In this document: in pieces, positions 41,911 through 53,420 of the stretch | Position numbering within the stretch: the first letter of the stretch is position 1 | Layout: every line of letters starts with the position of its first letter | Assembly (NCBI RefSeq): GCF_014839805.1 | Contig: NC_051117.1 | Coordinates: 2,108,001-2,172,000, forward strand | Source of the DNA: Manduca sexta | Taxonomy: Eukaryota; Arthropoda; Insecta; Lepidoptera; Sphingidae | DNA: 64,000 nucleotides | Direction: 5' to 3' | Translations under genes and position numbers: made by a program | The notes under the pieces: model-generated | What the model saw: the letters and a program-made list of their open reading frames with translations, nothing else | The model's database searches: none | What the model was told of the DNA's origin: nothing

Positions 41911-42172
41911 GCTGGCGGTAGGATATATTTTATATCCACCCGGATAGCCACCACCGTACACAAGATGTTAAAACCCGCCATAATGGTCCACACAATTGTA
42001 TCGCGTTCCGAGATTAGCCTGTGTATATCCGGTACTAACAGGCCGGCATAATTATGTCGACTGACTAGGGGTAATCATCTCTCGTCAGTCGACATTCTAT
42101 TGGGCCCCATTCCACTTACCATCAGATGCAACATACCATCAGGTCACTTTGTCGTGTCAGTTTAAAAAAAGT
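41911..42172 (+). mobile_element. Repeat family A, copy 8, full length
   Basis: 'ctggcggtaggatatatttt', 'atccacccggatagccacca', 'ttaaaacccgccataatggt', 'cctgtgtatatccggtacta', 'ggcataattatgtcgactga' and 'ttctattgggccccattcca'. The 3' end has a short local duplication of 'ccatcaga/ggt' before the A tail. Confidence 0.9.
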
Positions 42173-42734
42173 ATAAGGAGAGATTCCCCTCTCTACCTAT
42201 TACCTAGTGATAGTCGTGAATATATCAATAGTAGAGTCCGCGCGTCGTTGATTGTGTCGACTGAGTGGGTCGTTAAAGGGTCAATATGTCAAATACAAGT
42301 ATCAGAGCCAGGTGCTCGTTCAGCGAAAATTATGAGCAATTTATTTATTACTAATAGCTTGCGGTTTGATTTCAAGTTCAAGAAATAAAATTCGTGTTAT
42401 GTAGTTTTCCAGTATAAAGACGACCGACCAGACACTGAAGCAATTTTGATTCAAATAAAAGGAAATATCACTGACTACAGAAATACTTTTACTAATATTT
42501 CACCAACTAATCAACTTATTCTCAATGACCGACTGCCTCGGTCGGTCCAACTCTGTTTTATAGTAAAAGGTGCCACAAATACCATCACAAGAATATTTTT
42601 ATCCTAACAATATCATTTTGACAGATTGTGTTGCTGAGGAAGTTTCTTCCGCCGCTTTTTCTTCACAGCGATAACATGTTCGGGAGCGGTGGTAGATTCA
42701 TGACGATTCGAGAGAGTTTGTGAAACACGAATGG
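42173..42734. other. No feature recognised
   Basis: The 79-residue frame beginning in the A tail has no domain. The rest is AT-rich. Confidence 0.45.
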
Positions 42735-42990
42735 TAGGTCTCTCACATGTGAGAGTCCGCCTGGGTATATACCACCGCAATGGCTATTTCTGCCGCCTAG
42801 CAGCAGGGTGTAGTTGTGTTCCGGTTTGAAGGACATTATAGTCAGTGTAATTACTGGACTTAATAAGACTTAACATCTCATGTCACCAAACAATACTTTG
42901 TAATTCAAGGTGTTGGTAAGTGTTCTTACTATTTATGGGAGGAAGATCTCTAACTGAGCGAGCAGCAAGCTTGTCTCATCATCATCCGGA
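42735..42990 (+). mobile_element. Repeat family E, copy 8
   Basis: 'ggtaggtctctcacatgtga', 'gagtccgcctgggtatatac', 'gttccggtttgaaggacatt', 'actggacttaataagactta' and 'taattcaaggtgttggtaag', ending 'gcttgtctcatcatc'. Same orientation as the copy at 19704. Confidence 0.85.
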
Positions 42991-43702
42991 ACAAAAAACG
43001 TGCATAAATTTAAAAATTACGTCCTAATACACAGAAATTCCAAGGAAAAGCCAAATTTTATAAAACTCGACTTGCGTTATTTTGTCGATTTAACTCAAAG
43101 CTACGTTAAACGAAAACACAACATCGTTAACCAAATCCCCGGTTATGTGCAGGTTGTGGTAATCGGGGCAGGATATTGAAGGTGTAGTGGCCGCGGGAAG
43201 GAAACTGTTCAGCAATTTCCCCACCATGATGGATGAGGGACATCGCGGTGGGTTTTACCTAGCTTAGCACATGTTTACTGTAGTTAGTTTTGGTTTAGAA
43301 GAACGGATGGTTGATTTTTCAATGGCAAAGGACAAGGTCAACAATCAGACGAGTTTGTGGTGATTTGGAGCTGGTATATATGACGGACGGCTTAGATTTT
43401 TTTTATATTTTAATGTTTATGCGACGCGTGTCCGATCATTCATACCGTTTGACAGTTTGACGGCGTACACCCAGTACTGCTATAGCGGTAACGAAAACTA
43501 AGAATTTCCCGTAACAAATACGGAGCCTCTATATGTAATCAAACTGCACTATGTCTGCGAGACGTATTAACAAACCCTCTTAGTATAGGCTGGTCAGGTT
43601 TAGAATAGGACATACGAAGTTGGAATTATTATTAACACCCTTACCAGTTTTATTAAATATATTATATTACCAAACTTGTACTACATACTATAGTATACTG
43701 TA
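42991..43702. other. No gene recognised
   Basis: A G-rich patch lies at 43140-43255 ('gggcaggatattgaaggtgt', 'accatgatggatgagggaca'). No frame of interest was seen. Confidence 0.4.
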
Positions 43703-43800
43703 CTATGTAAGTTTCCTCACGATGTTTTCCTTCACCGTTAGTACGAATGATAATTGATAAACAGTATACAAATTTGGGTTTTGGGTTTTAAACCCAAAAC
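43703..43800 (-). repeat. SINE family I, copy 7 (fragment)
   Basis: 'gtttcctcacgatgttttcc' and 'ttcaccgttagtacgaatga' match the inverse I body. A small local inverted pair follows: 'ggttttgggtttta' and 'aacccaaaacccc'. Confidence 0.65.
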
Positions 43801-43802
43801 CC

Positions 43803-44058
43803 CTATTTTTTTATTTGGGCATGGTAAAGTGACCCCACAGCACCTGATGGTAAGTAAAAAGAGGTCCAATAGAATTCCGACTGGCGAGATCTGATTACTC
43901 TTCGGCAGTTGATACAATTATGACGGCCTGTTGGAACTGAATAAACAGGCTGATACCGGAATGCGACACAATTGCGTGGGCCACTATGGCGGGTTTTAAA
44001 ATCTTGTGTACGTTTGTCGCTATCCGGGCGAATATAAAATATATCCACCAGCAAAATT
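43803..44058 (-). mobile_element. Repeat family A, copy 9, full length
   Basis: T-rich tail at left, then 'aaagtgaccccacagcacct', 'gatggtaagtaaaaagaggt', 'ttatgacggcctgttggaac', 'gggccactatggcgggtttt' and 'gctatccgggcgaatataaa'. The 83-residue minus-strand frame is in the repeat. Confidence 0.9.
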
Positions 44059-44819
44059 AGAGAAATTTGGAGACTGTTTCTGACTAGGCAATAATGCGAT
44101 CTTAATAAATAAACAAATTACTTTCTTGTTAACGTAGGCTCGTGAACCCATTAACTTGTTTAACTAAAGATGAACCAACCTACCTCAACGGCATTTGCTA
44201 GTCGCGATGTTGGCGTGTGAAAAGCAGTCAAAAGTTACGCTGTTTTGATTCTATGCTACATTCTTGATACTAGGTTTTGTTCGTGACTATTCCTGCGTGC
44301 AAGGAAAGGCCTTTTCTAGAATTAAATCCCTGAATATAAAAGTAACAATGTCATATCTATTTAGGTTTTTCGCTTGAACTAATAATAGTTTTGATCACAA
44401 AGTCTGGGAATCTAATTCTTCCGTTTGACGCAAGAATAAAAGAGAATATTATCAATTAATAATTTATTGTTAAGTATAATTCTGATGGCGCCGATTAAAG
44501 ACAGTCAAAGGTCCTTACATAAGGATTTAAAAAATGTGTAGGTACGCCTACTTTATCACAAACCAAATTATGTTATTATGAAAAACACCACGGACAAATA
44601 TGTTGAGGATTGCGCCCTTGTCACAGGCCATACCATTATTCAACATTATATCCCTGAAATTGCACATATTTATGTGCAACCTGCGGGAATTCACAGAAAT
44701 ATCCCATAGTTGTATTGAAACCAATTGTTTAGATTAATAATATTTTTTTTGCCTATATAACATCGCATTAGTACTATAACTGTTACGGTGTTTTATATGT
44801 GTAAATAATAAATATATTT
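44059..44819. other. No feature recognised
   Basis: AT-rich, with no frame or repeat copy recognised. Confidence 0.45.
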
Positions 44820-45062
44820 ATAATGATTTCTTATGTTGACTAAAACACTGTGAGCTCATTCTGCGTACATCGGACCACCAACAGTTAAAATTTTAAAAAG
44901 TTGTATAATTGTTAAATGTAGATAGATATTGTAACTTTGACTTTGCGGAAGAACAACACCTCAGTCCCCCCCGTGACCATGAAGGCTGCAACGTCTTCAA
45001 AACGTCGGGAGAAAACTAAAATATAAAAAACCGCGATAGAATCCGAAAAGTAGTTTAAATAT
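44820..45062 (+). mobile_element. Foldback family G, copy 9 (end, centre, right arm)
   Basis: Outer end 'aatgatttcttatgttgact', then the centre 'gtgagctcattctgcgtaca', 'tcggaccaccaacagttaaa' and 'tttgactttgcggaagaaca', then the right arm 'ccatgaaggctgcaacgtct', 'aaaccgcgatagaatccgaa'. The left arm is deleted. Confidence 0.75.
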
Positions 45063-45773
45063 ACTTATGTTTAAAATTGTGTGAAGGTTGCAACGAAGTA
45101 AGGAAACCGATCTCCCGTATTGCTAGTAGTATGTACTTGTATACAAGCTGACATTAAATCGATAAACCTAACACGTCTAAACAAAGTCGGGTAAAAGCAT
45201 TCTCGGGAAGTCAAAAAAAACGCAATTGCGCTCTTACGAACTGGAGTGCGTACTGACAAGCCGACAGTGTGCGACAAAGACGGTATATTGAGGTCACCGT
45301 GTGCGAGAGAGGGATAGATAGATCGTTACCGACCCATCGGGGTCATCACTCGCGGAACAAGGACGGCCGTACTTGACCTAGAGTTGCCAGGAGTTTGGGG
45401 AGAATTCCAGGAATTATAAAACTAGAATTAGGATCAAGATGGAAATGGTCATAAGAATAAGTTAAAGTAGGTAGATTTGTTTTAAATTAGTCATGTAAAA
45501 ACATCCTTATTGCGAAATTATTCATTGTGTTCCTGCAGCTTAAGCAATATCCAGTATTAAAACAAAACACATGCATTTGTTTTTAATGGCCAATATTGCG
45601 GGAAGTCCAAGAATCCTTGCTCTTTAAGCTCTTTTTTGCATAATAGTGGGCGACTTTACCATTATTTCAATATAACAAATGGATAGCGTCAATAATGTAC
45701 TATTTCGAGATATACAAACTGATCAAAAGAGTGACAAAAATTAGGTAAAAGGAAGAAGTTTGACAAATCACTA
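45063..45773. other. No gene recognised
   Basis: A GC-richer patch lies at 45280-45400 ('gtcaccgtgtgcgagagagg', 'acaaggacggccgtac'). The 68-residue minus-strand frame has no domain. Confidence 0.4.
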
Positions 45774-45956
45774 CAGGGCCCTTATTCTGTATGATAGTGT
45801 AAACGCGTAACGCGGCCGTGTCATGTTATCTTCGAGAAATGTGCGTGGAATGGTATTCTGTAAGCCAAATTTCTATAGTCCTAAACATGATGCGTTGTGT
45901 TACGTGCTTGTTACGCACTGTCAAATTAATGTGCGGGATAGAGAATAAGGCCCCTG
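45774..45956. mobile_element. MITE family M, copy 1
   Basis: A 183-bp element beginning CAGGGCCCTTATTCTGTAT and ending with the inverse form (gagaataaggcccctg). It is flanked by TA on both sides. It is noncoding; the 68- and 71-residue frames on opposite strands are its shadows. The sister copy is at 47000. Confidence 0.75.
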
Positions 45957-46114
45957 TACGTTTCTCTTTCCCTTTTTTTATAAGCATCCTATGGTTGTCT
46001 GGAAGACATTGCCTAGAGCGATAAGACCGCCATTTGTACATGTGCCTTTTGTCTCTCTTTTCTTATTTGTTTTATTTTTCTGTTTTGTACAATAAAGAGT
46101 ATAAATAAATAAAT
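45957..46114 (+). repeat. LINE 3' tail, family X
   Basis: 'atcctatggttgtctggaag', 'agcgataagaccgccatttg' and 'ttttctgttttgtacaataa' lead to 'agagtataaataaataaata'. I recognise this as a common lepidopteran LINE terminus with an AATAAA signal and a TAAA-type tail. Confidence 0.6.
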
Positions 46115-46124
46115 ACGTTTGTGT

Positions 46125-46320
46125 GGTCATTTTTCACCACTTCAGAACTGTGGAACCAATTGCTGCTAGCAGCATTTTCAGACAAATACGACCTGGTGGC
46201 CTTCAAAAAAAGAGAGTATTCCCGCCTAAAAGGCCTGCAGCGTATTTTATTGTCTAGGTATTGCAGATGGTCATAGGCGGCGATAATCACTTACTATCAG
46301 GTAAGCCGTATGCTTGTCTG
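46125..46320 (+). repeat. LINE 3' tail, family F, copy 2
   Basis: 'gtggaaccaattgctgctag', 'cgacctggtggccttcaaaa', 'cctaaaaggcctgcagcg' and 'gatggtcataggcggcgata' match a frequent lepidopteran LINE C-terminal and 3' UTR pattern (ORF end with 'LVAFKKRE'-like residues). The 72-residue minus-strand frame is antisense to it. Confidence 0.65.
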
Positions 46321-46999
46321 ATCCCGACATCTTTGGGTTATCACAGCAAAACGACTGTTGAAAAGCTAATTAATTTAAGCAACATTTTTTCGAAAATTTT
46401 TAACTAGTTTAAAAAAACATTGAAAAATGCTGATTTTAAATAGGTGAAGAATTAAATATGTATTTAAAAATTTCGCTCAAGTAAATTAGCCTTTCAACCC
46501 TCGAAATAATTTCGAAGATACGTGAGTCTTAAATCTTGTGTAAACCATTGAACAAGAGATGTCCATGCTTTACAATTTACACAGGATTAAAAATCCCGAA
46601 TTTCCGTAACCGGCATCCCAAACTTGACCCGAGACTTAAAAGGGACTGTCGCGACGAACACTTTGAAAAAATTCTCGGTTCAATTCCCGGTGGGGAACAA
46701 TGAGTTCTAAAATCAACGCACTTCAATAACTTCGATGGGTTTTGAGTCTTGCTATGTTTAGTATGCGGCAAATTCGGAATTTGGATTTTGGTTGGAATTT
46801 CTAAATTTATTTATTTATCAAAAGAAATGAAATTCAAAAACAGGGCCTATTCTCAATCAATGGGACTGATGCTTTGATGACCTTTAAGCATATTATGTCA
46901 ATTATTGCATAAATAATTATCGGTTGGATAAAGTTATCTATTATAGCTTGTTCTCTAAGTGGTTTCCTATGATACCGTAGTACGGATTCTTTTATGCAA
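46321..46999. other. No gene; possible SINE head at 46655-46715
   Basis: 'ctcggttcaattcccggtgg' at about 46675-46695 is B-box-like but has no recognised body. The 64-residue minus-strand frame is antisense to it. The rest is AT-rich. Confidence 0.4.
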
Positions 47000-47181
47000 C
47001 TGGGGCCTTATTCTGTATGTCACTGTAAACGCGTAACGCGACCATGTCGCGTTATCTTCGTGAAATTTGCGTGAAATGGTATTCTGTATGCCAATTTCTA
47101 TTGTCTTTAACGTGACGCGGTGCGTTACGTGCTTGTTACGCTCTGTCAAAATAACGTGTGGCATAGGGAATAAGGCCCCTG
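47000..47181. mobile_element. MITE family M, copy 2
   Basis: A 182-bp relative of 45774-45956 in the same orientation. It has the same ends (tggggccttattctgtatg and gggaataaggcccctg), 'gtaaacgcgtaacgcgacca' and 'gttacgtgcttgttacgctc'. The TA flanks seen in copy 1 are not conserved here. Confidence 0.75.
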
Positions 47182-50100
47182 GAGTGTTGAGGTATTATAT
47201 TCTTTCTAGAACTTCCTAGCTATTACACAGTGCATATGCAGATTATGACTGAATAAAATATTACTTTCTTTCCAATGCGTTTAAGTAGTACAGGTATGTG
47301 GCCATTGGCCAATGAGATTTAGCTCTAGGGAATAAAGTTTTGAAACATTTTTCTTAGAGGCCATTGTGGAATGTATAAAATCTGTCAGTAGTGTTTAAAT
47401 TGTATTTTCAATTATTTTTTCAACTTAGCGCATGTGTGATTGCCTGTATTGAAATTGCATTAGTTCAGATTGTTTTTTTGTTACTTTGCATATGTGTAAT
47501 ATTGTTAATTTTGTTGGCAATTAAAATAAGTAAATGTTTAATTTGAACTTAGTTCAAGCAAAAAAACTAATTGCATCGCCAATGAAACTTCGACAAATAC
47601 TATATTCTCCATACGTCATTCTGACAATGGTCATTCGAAAATAGCCGAAGCAAAACAATGGATTCAGGTTAACCGGCGCCATCTGCTTCGGTACCTGCCG
47701 GCTTTCTTGTCACGACGCTCCATTACAAACTGCTAAGCGATCGGAACACGAACGCAGATTGCTGTGGGTGGCCCATGATGGGGGGCGATTTGGGATTTTT
47801 CCCTATTTTTTGCCGTTTCAATAACCCAAAGTTTTCAGTGGAGACCTTCAACATTTTGATTCGTTGCCGTATTGAACATTGAGCGTTTTGTCATAATTGG
47901 ATAAAATTCTAATATATTATGCTTTTTTCTTATTTTATTTGCCATAGTTGGCTAAAAAGCTTTGAAATTCTATCTTCTTAGACTTTCATGAGATTAAAGT
48001 AATAGTGTAATTACCACGTCTCATTTTTATTATGATTCTAAATTTAAATAAGTTATGATATAAGTAAACTTTAAGTTTGATAAGTAATGCAGTAGGTGAT
48101 ATTCATTGTAAATCAATAATGTAGGAAGCAAGTCCTTTGCTATGCGTATAAAATTTAATATTGAAAAGGTCATGACTGACTTTCCTAAAACAATTCTGGA
48201 ACTAAGTTCTTCATATGTCTGATAATCTGTTTAGATATTAGTTTTCATTTTAAAAAAAGTTGTCAAAGCCTATAAAAATTCGATTTAGAAAATAAAGGGT
48301 CTCTAATACTAGTAGTTATTGGATAAACTACATCTGAGAAATTTACATTAGATATTATTGTCCTATAATTCCACATCTCATGGTCACCTCGTACAATTCA
48401 GCACTAATCAAGAAAGCCGTCAATTTTCACGAATATTAATTCGTCAAAGTTGTTTTAGAGTTGTGATTGCGTGCCTAATGAACGTACGGACTGACGGACA
48501 AACCTTCTATTGTCTATATAGATTAAATTTGGCGCTGTATAATTTTACACCCTATCTCTCTGGTAATACGATTGAAGTTGAATGGTAATTAATTTTCAAG
48601 GAATGCATTAATCTTGGCAAACAATTACTTATATTGTTTTATCAGCGTATTGTTCAATTAATATTGTTTTTAAATTGTATTCGATTAATTTATCCGTTTG
48701 TGTGGGTGTTTGTTTATGGTTTACAGATAGTAGGTAGATACTTAATCTTTATTAATAAACTTGTAACAACAATGTCTATTAAGAAATACTTTAGATTTAA
48801 ATGAATTATAGTAAATGTTTTGTGATTTATACAAAACTATAAATTGGTTAAACGGAACTTCTTGGAATTAACAATGAAAAAGTTTGGTAAAGGTAATGAA
48901 TATCTAGACTATAAAGTAGATATGAATTCTCAGAACAATAGGAATAATATAAATAAAACTTACTCACCTCTCAGAATCGTTGACAAAACTTTAAAGACAC
49001 AGAACAAATCTCTCGTCGCCGTTCATTTGTTTTTAAAAACATGTCATCTAACAAATTGTAGGTTAGTTTAAATTGACAGCTGTCGTACATCTTTCGAACG
49101 CACTTTTTGGCGGCTACTTCTACTCAGCCAATCAGAGGCGACGAATGATCTGTCATCGAGGGGTGCGTTCGGCAACACCACGTGTGTAAACCTATAACAT
49201 TTTTAATAATCTAAACTCTATCGTTCGTGAAATAAGGTCGGATATCTATGGAGGTTTTATTTTTAAACGAAAATGTTATATTGTGAGCAAGTTTAATTAC
49301 AGTTAATGACTAGCGTTGGAAGTTTTTTTATCTGTCTGTCGTCGACGCGGAAGAATGATGGATGGTGCAAAGTATACCCGTTGTCTTTTTGCGCAGATGT
49401 CTCGAACTAAATATGGTTTCTGTGCGGAAAACGACTTTTTTCACCCAAAAAGATAAGATATTGTAATGAGACTTTTTTGCTCGTAATTTGTTATAAATTA
49501 GAGAGTTGATTATGTTTATGGCAGAACGGTATTAATATGTGGATCTACTTATAAGAGGCTTTCATATGCTTTTTGTGTTGATAGAGTACAACATACATAG
49601 TTTACCTGACTAGTTAAAGCTGAACAGCATTAGAAGGGCTTTATTAAATGAATTTTACTAAGATCAATTAAGAGAAGGGCAGACAGCACATGTGTTATTC
49701 GCTTTATAATAAATAATTTATAAGCAATTGAGGTCATATAGTTATCTATCATAGAAAAGAGTTACACATACTTTAGCGTGACGTCATCGGGCATTACAGT
49801 ATGAGCGTAAAAGAGATGGCCATATAACCATGTTATACGCCCTCATGTCCGTTAATATTTGAAATATGAATTTATACTTTTCCTCTTCAATTAAATTCTG
49901 CTTTTTCTATTATTAAAAATTAATGTACCTATAAAGTTCATAGAAATCCAATCGACTTTAATTGAAAATCACCAAAAATCGTTCGAAACCACCTTCGCAC
50001 GTAAACACAGCGTGTGAATAAATTTGCGTGCATATCAAAGGGCAGATTGGTCGGTGCGGTTCGGGGTACGCTTGGCTCACATTAATTAATTCAACCCCCC

Positions 50101-50417
50101 ACTTCCCCCCTAACGGTATTAATCATTCCCCGAAGTTGAGACAGTTGCTATTCTTTTTGTAATTAACTGGAAACGTCAAGGCATTTGGAGTGTCAAAATA
50201 ATTGTAGTTTGCTTACGTCGAGTGGTGTGATACTGCGAAGGTCTCTTTTGAGCGGTAAAGTTTGGGCATAGCATATAAATAAGACTCGGGTTGGATAGCA
50301 TATAAATAAGACTGTACTTGGGTTGGAAGTCAAAAATCACTTGATACATAGTCAATATTATCAAGAAGACATCAATAGCTCTAAATGATAATTTAACCAT
50401 AAGTTCCTTTTTAATAT
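47182..50417. other. Longest stretch with no recognised gene or repeat
   Basis: About 3.2 kb. GC-richer patches lie at 47660-47780 ('ccggcgccatctgcttcggt') and 49075-49200. The latter carries a GACAGCTGTC palindrome, a CCAAT-type 'agccaatcagagg', a CACGTG E-box and a 9-bp inverted pair, cgaacgcac/gtgcgttcg. A tandem duplication is listed separately. Short frames have no domain. Confidence 0.45.
50268..50321. repeat. 27-bp tandem duplication
   Basis: 'atagcatataaataagact' occurs at 50268-50286 and 50295-50313, each followed by 'cgggttgg' or 'gtacttgggttgg'. Confidence 0.8.
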
Positions 50418-50478
50418 AATCTAAGACTCGAATGCAGGACTTCGGCATCATAATACGCTTCTACTGAGCCACTGGGCG
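50418..50478 (-). repeat. tRNA-like SINE head fragment
   Basis: The minus strand reads 'cccagtggctcagtagaagc' and 'gaagtcctgcattcgagtct', with plausible A- and B-box segments. No body could be assigned, so a decayed SINE is likelier than a tRNA gene. Confidence 0.45.
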
Positions 50479-50676
50479 TTCATAGCGTGCTGATGGCAGT
50501 TACGGTAACAGTAATATTAATTGGTGTAACATGTTAAATTTGAGTGACTGTACGGAATGCAGTGTGCTGCCGGCCGCCACAGTTGAGACTTCAGTAGGCG
50601 CACGCCATTTTAAAGTTAGGCGTAAGTGAAACAAAATTGATATGTTAAACTGTAGGTATTACATTTTTAGCCATAA

Positions 50677-50947
50677 TCCTACTAATATTATAAAAGCCAA
50701 AGTTTGTGAGGATTGATGTATGGGTGTATTTATGTATGTTTGTTCCTCTTTCACGAAGAAACTACTGAATAGATTTGTATGAAACTTTACAGCAGTATTG
50801 GTTATACATCAGAATAACATATCGGCTACTATTTGTAATGTTTTTATGTAATTTGGTCATAATATAACGATACATATTAAGTAAGTCGGAAAACAAAAAT
50901 ATCCCGGGAAACTCCTTCACGCGGGCGAAGCCGCGAGAAAAAGCTAG
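50677..50947 (+). mobile_element. Nonautonomous Helitron, Hel-2, complete
   Basis: A 271-bp element starting TCCTACTAATATTATAAA and ending AAGCTAG, between A (50676) and T (50948). A 5-bp perfect hairpin, CGCGG/CCGCG (50920-50924 and 50931-50935), stands 12 nt before the 3' end, as expected for Helitrons. Internal blocks include 'actactgaatagatttgtat'. No Rep/helicase is encoded. Confidence 0.9.
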
Positions 50948-51174
50948 TAATACATAATATTGAAAAGATAATTAACAATCACAAATTAATTAAATCTACA
51001 ACCTGTATTGTGTTTTACCTTATATGAATTCAGTTAATAAAAAAAATATGTCATATTGGCGTGGCATTAAGATGACATAACTTGTAATATTATTTCGAAT
51101 TTAAGAATATCTTTAAACAAAAATATTTGCACGTCATTAATAACAGAGTGTGAGATCTTGATTTTACTTGTACT

Positions 51175-51470
51175 CATCGATATATATGTACTACGTACTA
51201 GACTTGGCGTTCCGAACATTCATTATGTTCAACTGAATTGAACTGCAATCCATTCAAACTGACTTAAGTATGGCCAATATTGACAGCTTGTGGTAGTGTA
51301 AGTGTATTAACCTGGATTTTAATAAAAAATATTAGTCAAATAAGTAAAATTATTTGTTGTTCAAGTGAATAAATAGGTTATAACAGTGACGTTTTGGTTG
51401 CCATTTTAGTTCAGATGTTGAACAAATTGTTTATATGGTTCGTGTCTATAGAATATACATCAATGCTTGT
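51175..51470 (+). mobile_element. LTR-like family K, copy 2 (TATA segment deleted)
   Basis: It begins 'tatatatgtactacgtacta', then 'gttccgaacattcattatg', 'attgacagcttgtggtagtg' and 'aataaaaaatattagtcaaa', continuing to 'ttataacagtgacgttttgg'. Compared with copies 1 and 3, about 30 bp with the TATA-like motif are missing between two 'taagtgta' repeats. Confidence 0.5.
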
Positions 51471-51524
51471 ACTGCCTATTTATTGTAACCACATTCAATA
51501 ATTCAACCATACTTCTAAGGTTTC

Positions 51525-51575
51525 TTAAGTTTACGCGATTGTTAAACATCGAAACAAAACAGGTTTTTTAATGCG
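51525..51575 (+). repeat. Foldback family G, terminal fragment
   Basis: 'tttcttaagtttacgcgatt' and 'gttaaacatcgaaacaaaac' resemble the outer end of G. Confidence 0.5.
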
Positions 51576-51734
51576 ACACGTTCCGAAAACTAGTATTATT
51601 TTGTGATATTTGTTAGAAGTAAATACAGCAATTGTCGAATGGGTTTGGATGTTTGATACATAAATTGACAAAGTTGGGAAACAGGATTAACATAGTGTAC
51701 TTTTGATCCATGAAGTTCTGCGAACGAAGATTTT

Positions 51735-51975
51735 AGACTACCTTGTTCGCATAGTTGTATTGCGTAATGCGTAGGAGACTTGGAGGTCTTCGATTCGAAT
51801 ACCAGGTCAGACTATGATGATGGGGTTTTCTGCTCATAATCATCCTAGAGGAAAAAAAATTACCCTATATGAGTATATGCACGCCCTTAAGACATCATGG
51901 GACGGGAAACAACATGGTGGCAAATGTGTGCAGTAGTAGGGCCTCGGGGATAATGGATGCGAGTATTTGTGGAAG
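51735..51975 (+). mobile_element. SINE family C, copy 9 (diverged)
   Basis: The head is 'cgcatagttgtattgcgtaa' with B box 'gattcgaatacc'. The body is 'gggttttctgctcataatca', 'acatcatgggacgggaaaca' and 'ctcggggataatggatgcga'. Confidence 0.7.
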
Positions 51976-52291
51976 ACCATGAGACCACAAGCAAAATTTA
52001 TAAAAAATAAAATATTAAATTTACATTGCATTACTAAATAACTTACTCTATACCATAGGGGACAAGCATGAAATTAATGAGTCAGGCATCGAATCTAGGA
52101 GCCGCGAGGTCGCGCCCCTCCCACGCCGCGCCCACGGCGGTGTCTGCCGACTTCGTGACACATAACAACCATTACTGCTACGTTACAAGCAGAGTCTAAC
52201 ATCTAACCAAGGGATATTAAATTCACTTGTGTTATACTCCGTCAGTGATGTAGGACACGAATGCCATACTAAGGTCTTCTGTAATTTTTTT
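51976..52291. other. No gene; possible reversed SINE head
   Basis: The inverse of 'ggcatcgaatctaggagcc' near 52084-52102 gives a B-box-like sequence, followed by a GC-rich stretch ('cgccgcgcccacggcggtg'). No body was recognised. Confidence 0.35.
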
Positions 52292-52590
52292 TGCTTGGAA
52301 TGACGAGACGATCTTTCCGTTCGCCTGATGATAAGCGGTACGATCACCCATAAAAAGTATACACACTATTCATCATCTTGAATTAAAAAGTATTGTTTGG
52401 TATTCCACTGCGCTCGCCATCCTGAGACATGAGATGTTAAGTCTTATTGTTCAGTAGTTAGACTGGCTGCAATGTCCTTCAAACCGGAACACAACGGTGA
52501 CTACACACTGCTACTTGGCGGCAGAAATAGACGTTGAGGTGGTACCTACCCAGATGGACTCACATATATGAGAGACCTCTCACCAGCAAT
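52292..52590 (-). mobile_element. Repeat family E, copy 9, near full length
   Basis: 'ttgcttggaatgacgagacg', 'ttcgcctgatgataagcggt', 'ggtattccactgcgctcgcc', 'gagacatgagatgttaagtc', 'ccttcaaaccggaacacaac' and 'gcggcagaaatagacgttga'. It is one of the best E copies. Confidence 0.9.
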
Positions 52591-52782
52591 TTGGTATTTT
52601 AACGTTAATTTTCGTCATAATCGTAATAATTTAGGTCGTGATGTAGAGACCATGTCAGAAATGTTTTTATCATTATGACAATACTGCAATTTCTTGCGTA
52701 ATTTATCTGTAATTAATTAATCTTGAATTCATTATACAGTAATCGAATGAATGAATCCCTCCTAGTCGAATTTCGGCCACGG

Positions 52783-52870
52783 CGGCCAATCTCAAATGAG
52801 ATCAACACAGGAGATATTATAGTGCACAAGTGTGTGCGCAATACACAAACACTCTCCGTAGTAGTACCAA
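52783..52870 (-). repeat. SINE family D, 3' fragment
   Basis: Plus strand 'ggccacggcggccaatctca', 'atagtgcacaagtgtgtgcg' and 'caatacacaaacactctc' is the inverse of the D 3' end at 34520-34605. Confidence 0.7.
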
Positions 52871-53304
52871 CCATCATACTCATTTAACGAATTTGAATAT
52901 ATGTGAAATATATTTGATACAAACAACAATTAAAGCAATCCACAAATGATTCTGAATATTCTCGATCCAAGTTTCCACTGCCAACGTAGCTATGACAAAG
53001 GCTACACGGGCGGAGTCGCGGGCGCGGCCTAATGCAGGGCGCGATCGGAAGCGGCCGACGGAAGCACTTTGCATTGTGTATTGTGTCGTCACTCGTGGGG
53101 ATATTGGGTTCGAATCGACCTGGTAATGACTTGCTAAAAAAACGTTTTGTATCGGTTATCTTGGTTTAGTGGCGTGGTGTGGTTTAAGTTCGATTTCCGA
53201 GGTGTTTTGTGTAGGTTTCTAATACTAATTGTTCGGTATTGGGTATATTTGTATCGTTTTATATACTGACATATATAAGGTGTATCACCTGCTCTACGAC
53301 CACA
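52871..53304. other. No gene; GC-rich patch 52995-53075
   Basis: 'cacgggcggagtcgcgggcg' and 'ggaagcggccgacggaagca' form a short GC-rich patch. The 70-residue minus-strand frame across it has no domain. Confidence 0.4.
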
Positions 53305-53420
53305 TGGTCGCGTTTTGGTATCGGTCGTTTTGAATAGGCCGACATAATTGTGTCAATGGCGACTGTCTGGATGTAACTCTTAATGGACGCCACTTTATTC
53401 ATTACCAAGTGTAAAATATA
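53305..53420 (+). repeat. Repeat family A, copy 10 (diverged)
   Basis: 'ggtcgcgttttggtatcggt' and 'aataggccgacataattgtg' follow the A 3' half loosely, without a clear tail. Confidence 0.5.

Noticed and set aside
45818..46041. Frames of 68 and 71 codons on opposite strands
   Set aside because: Both arise from MITE M copy 1 and the adjacent LINE tail.
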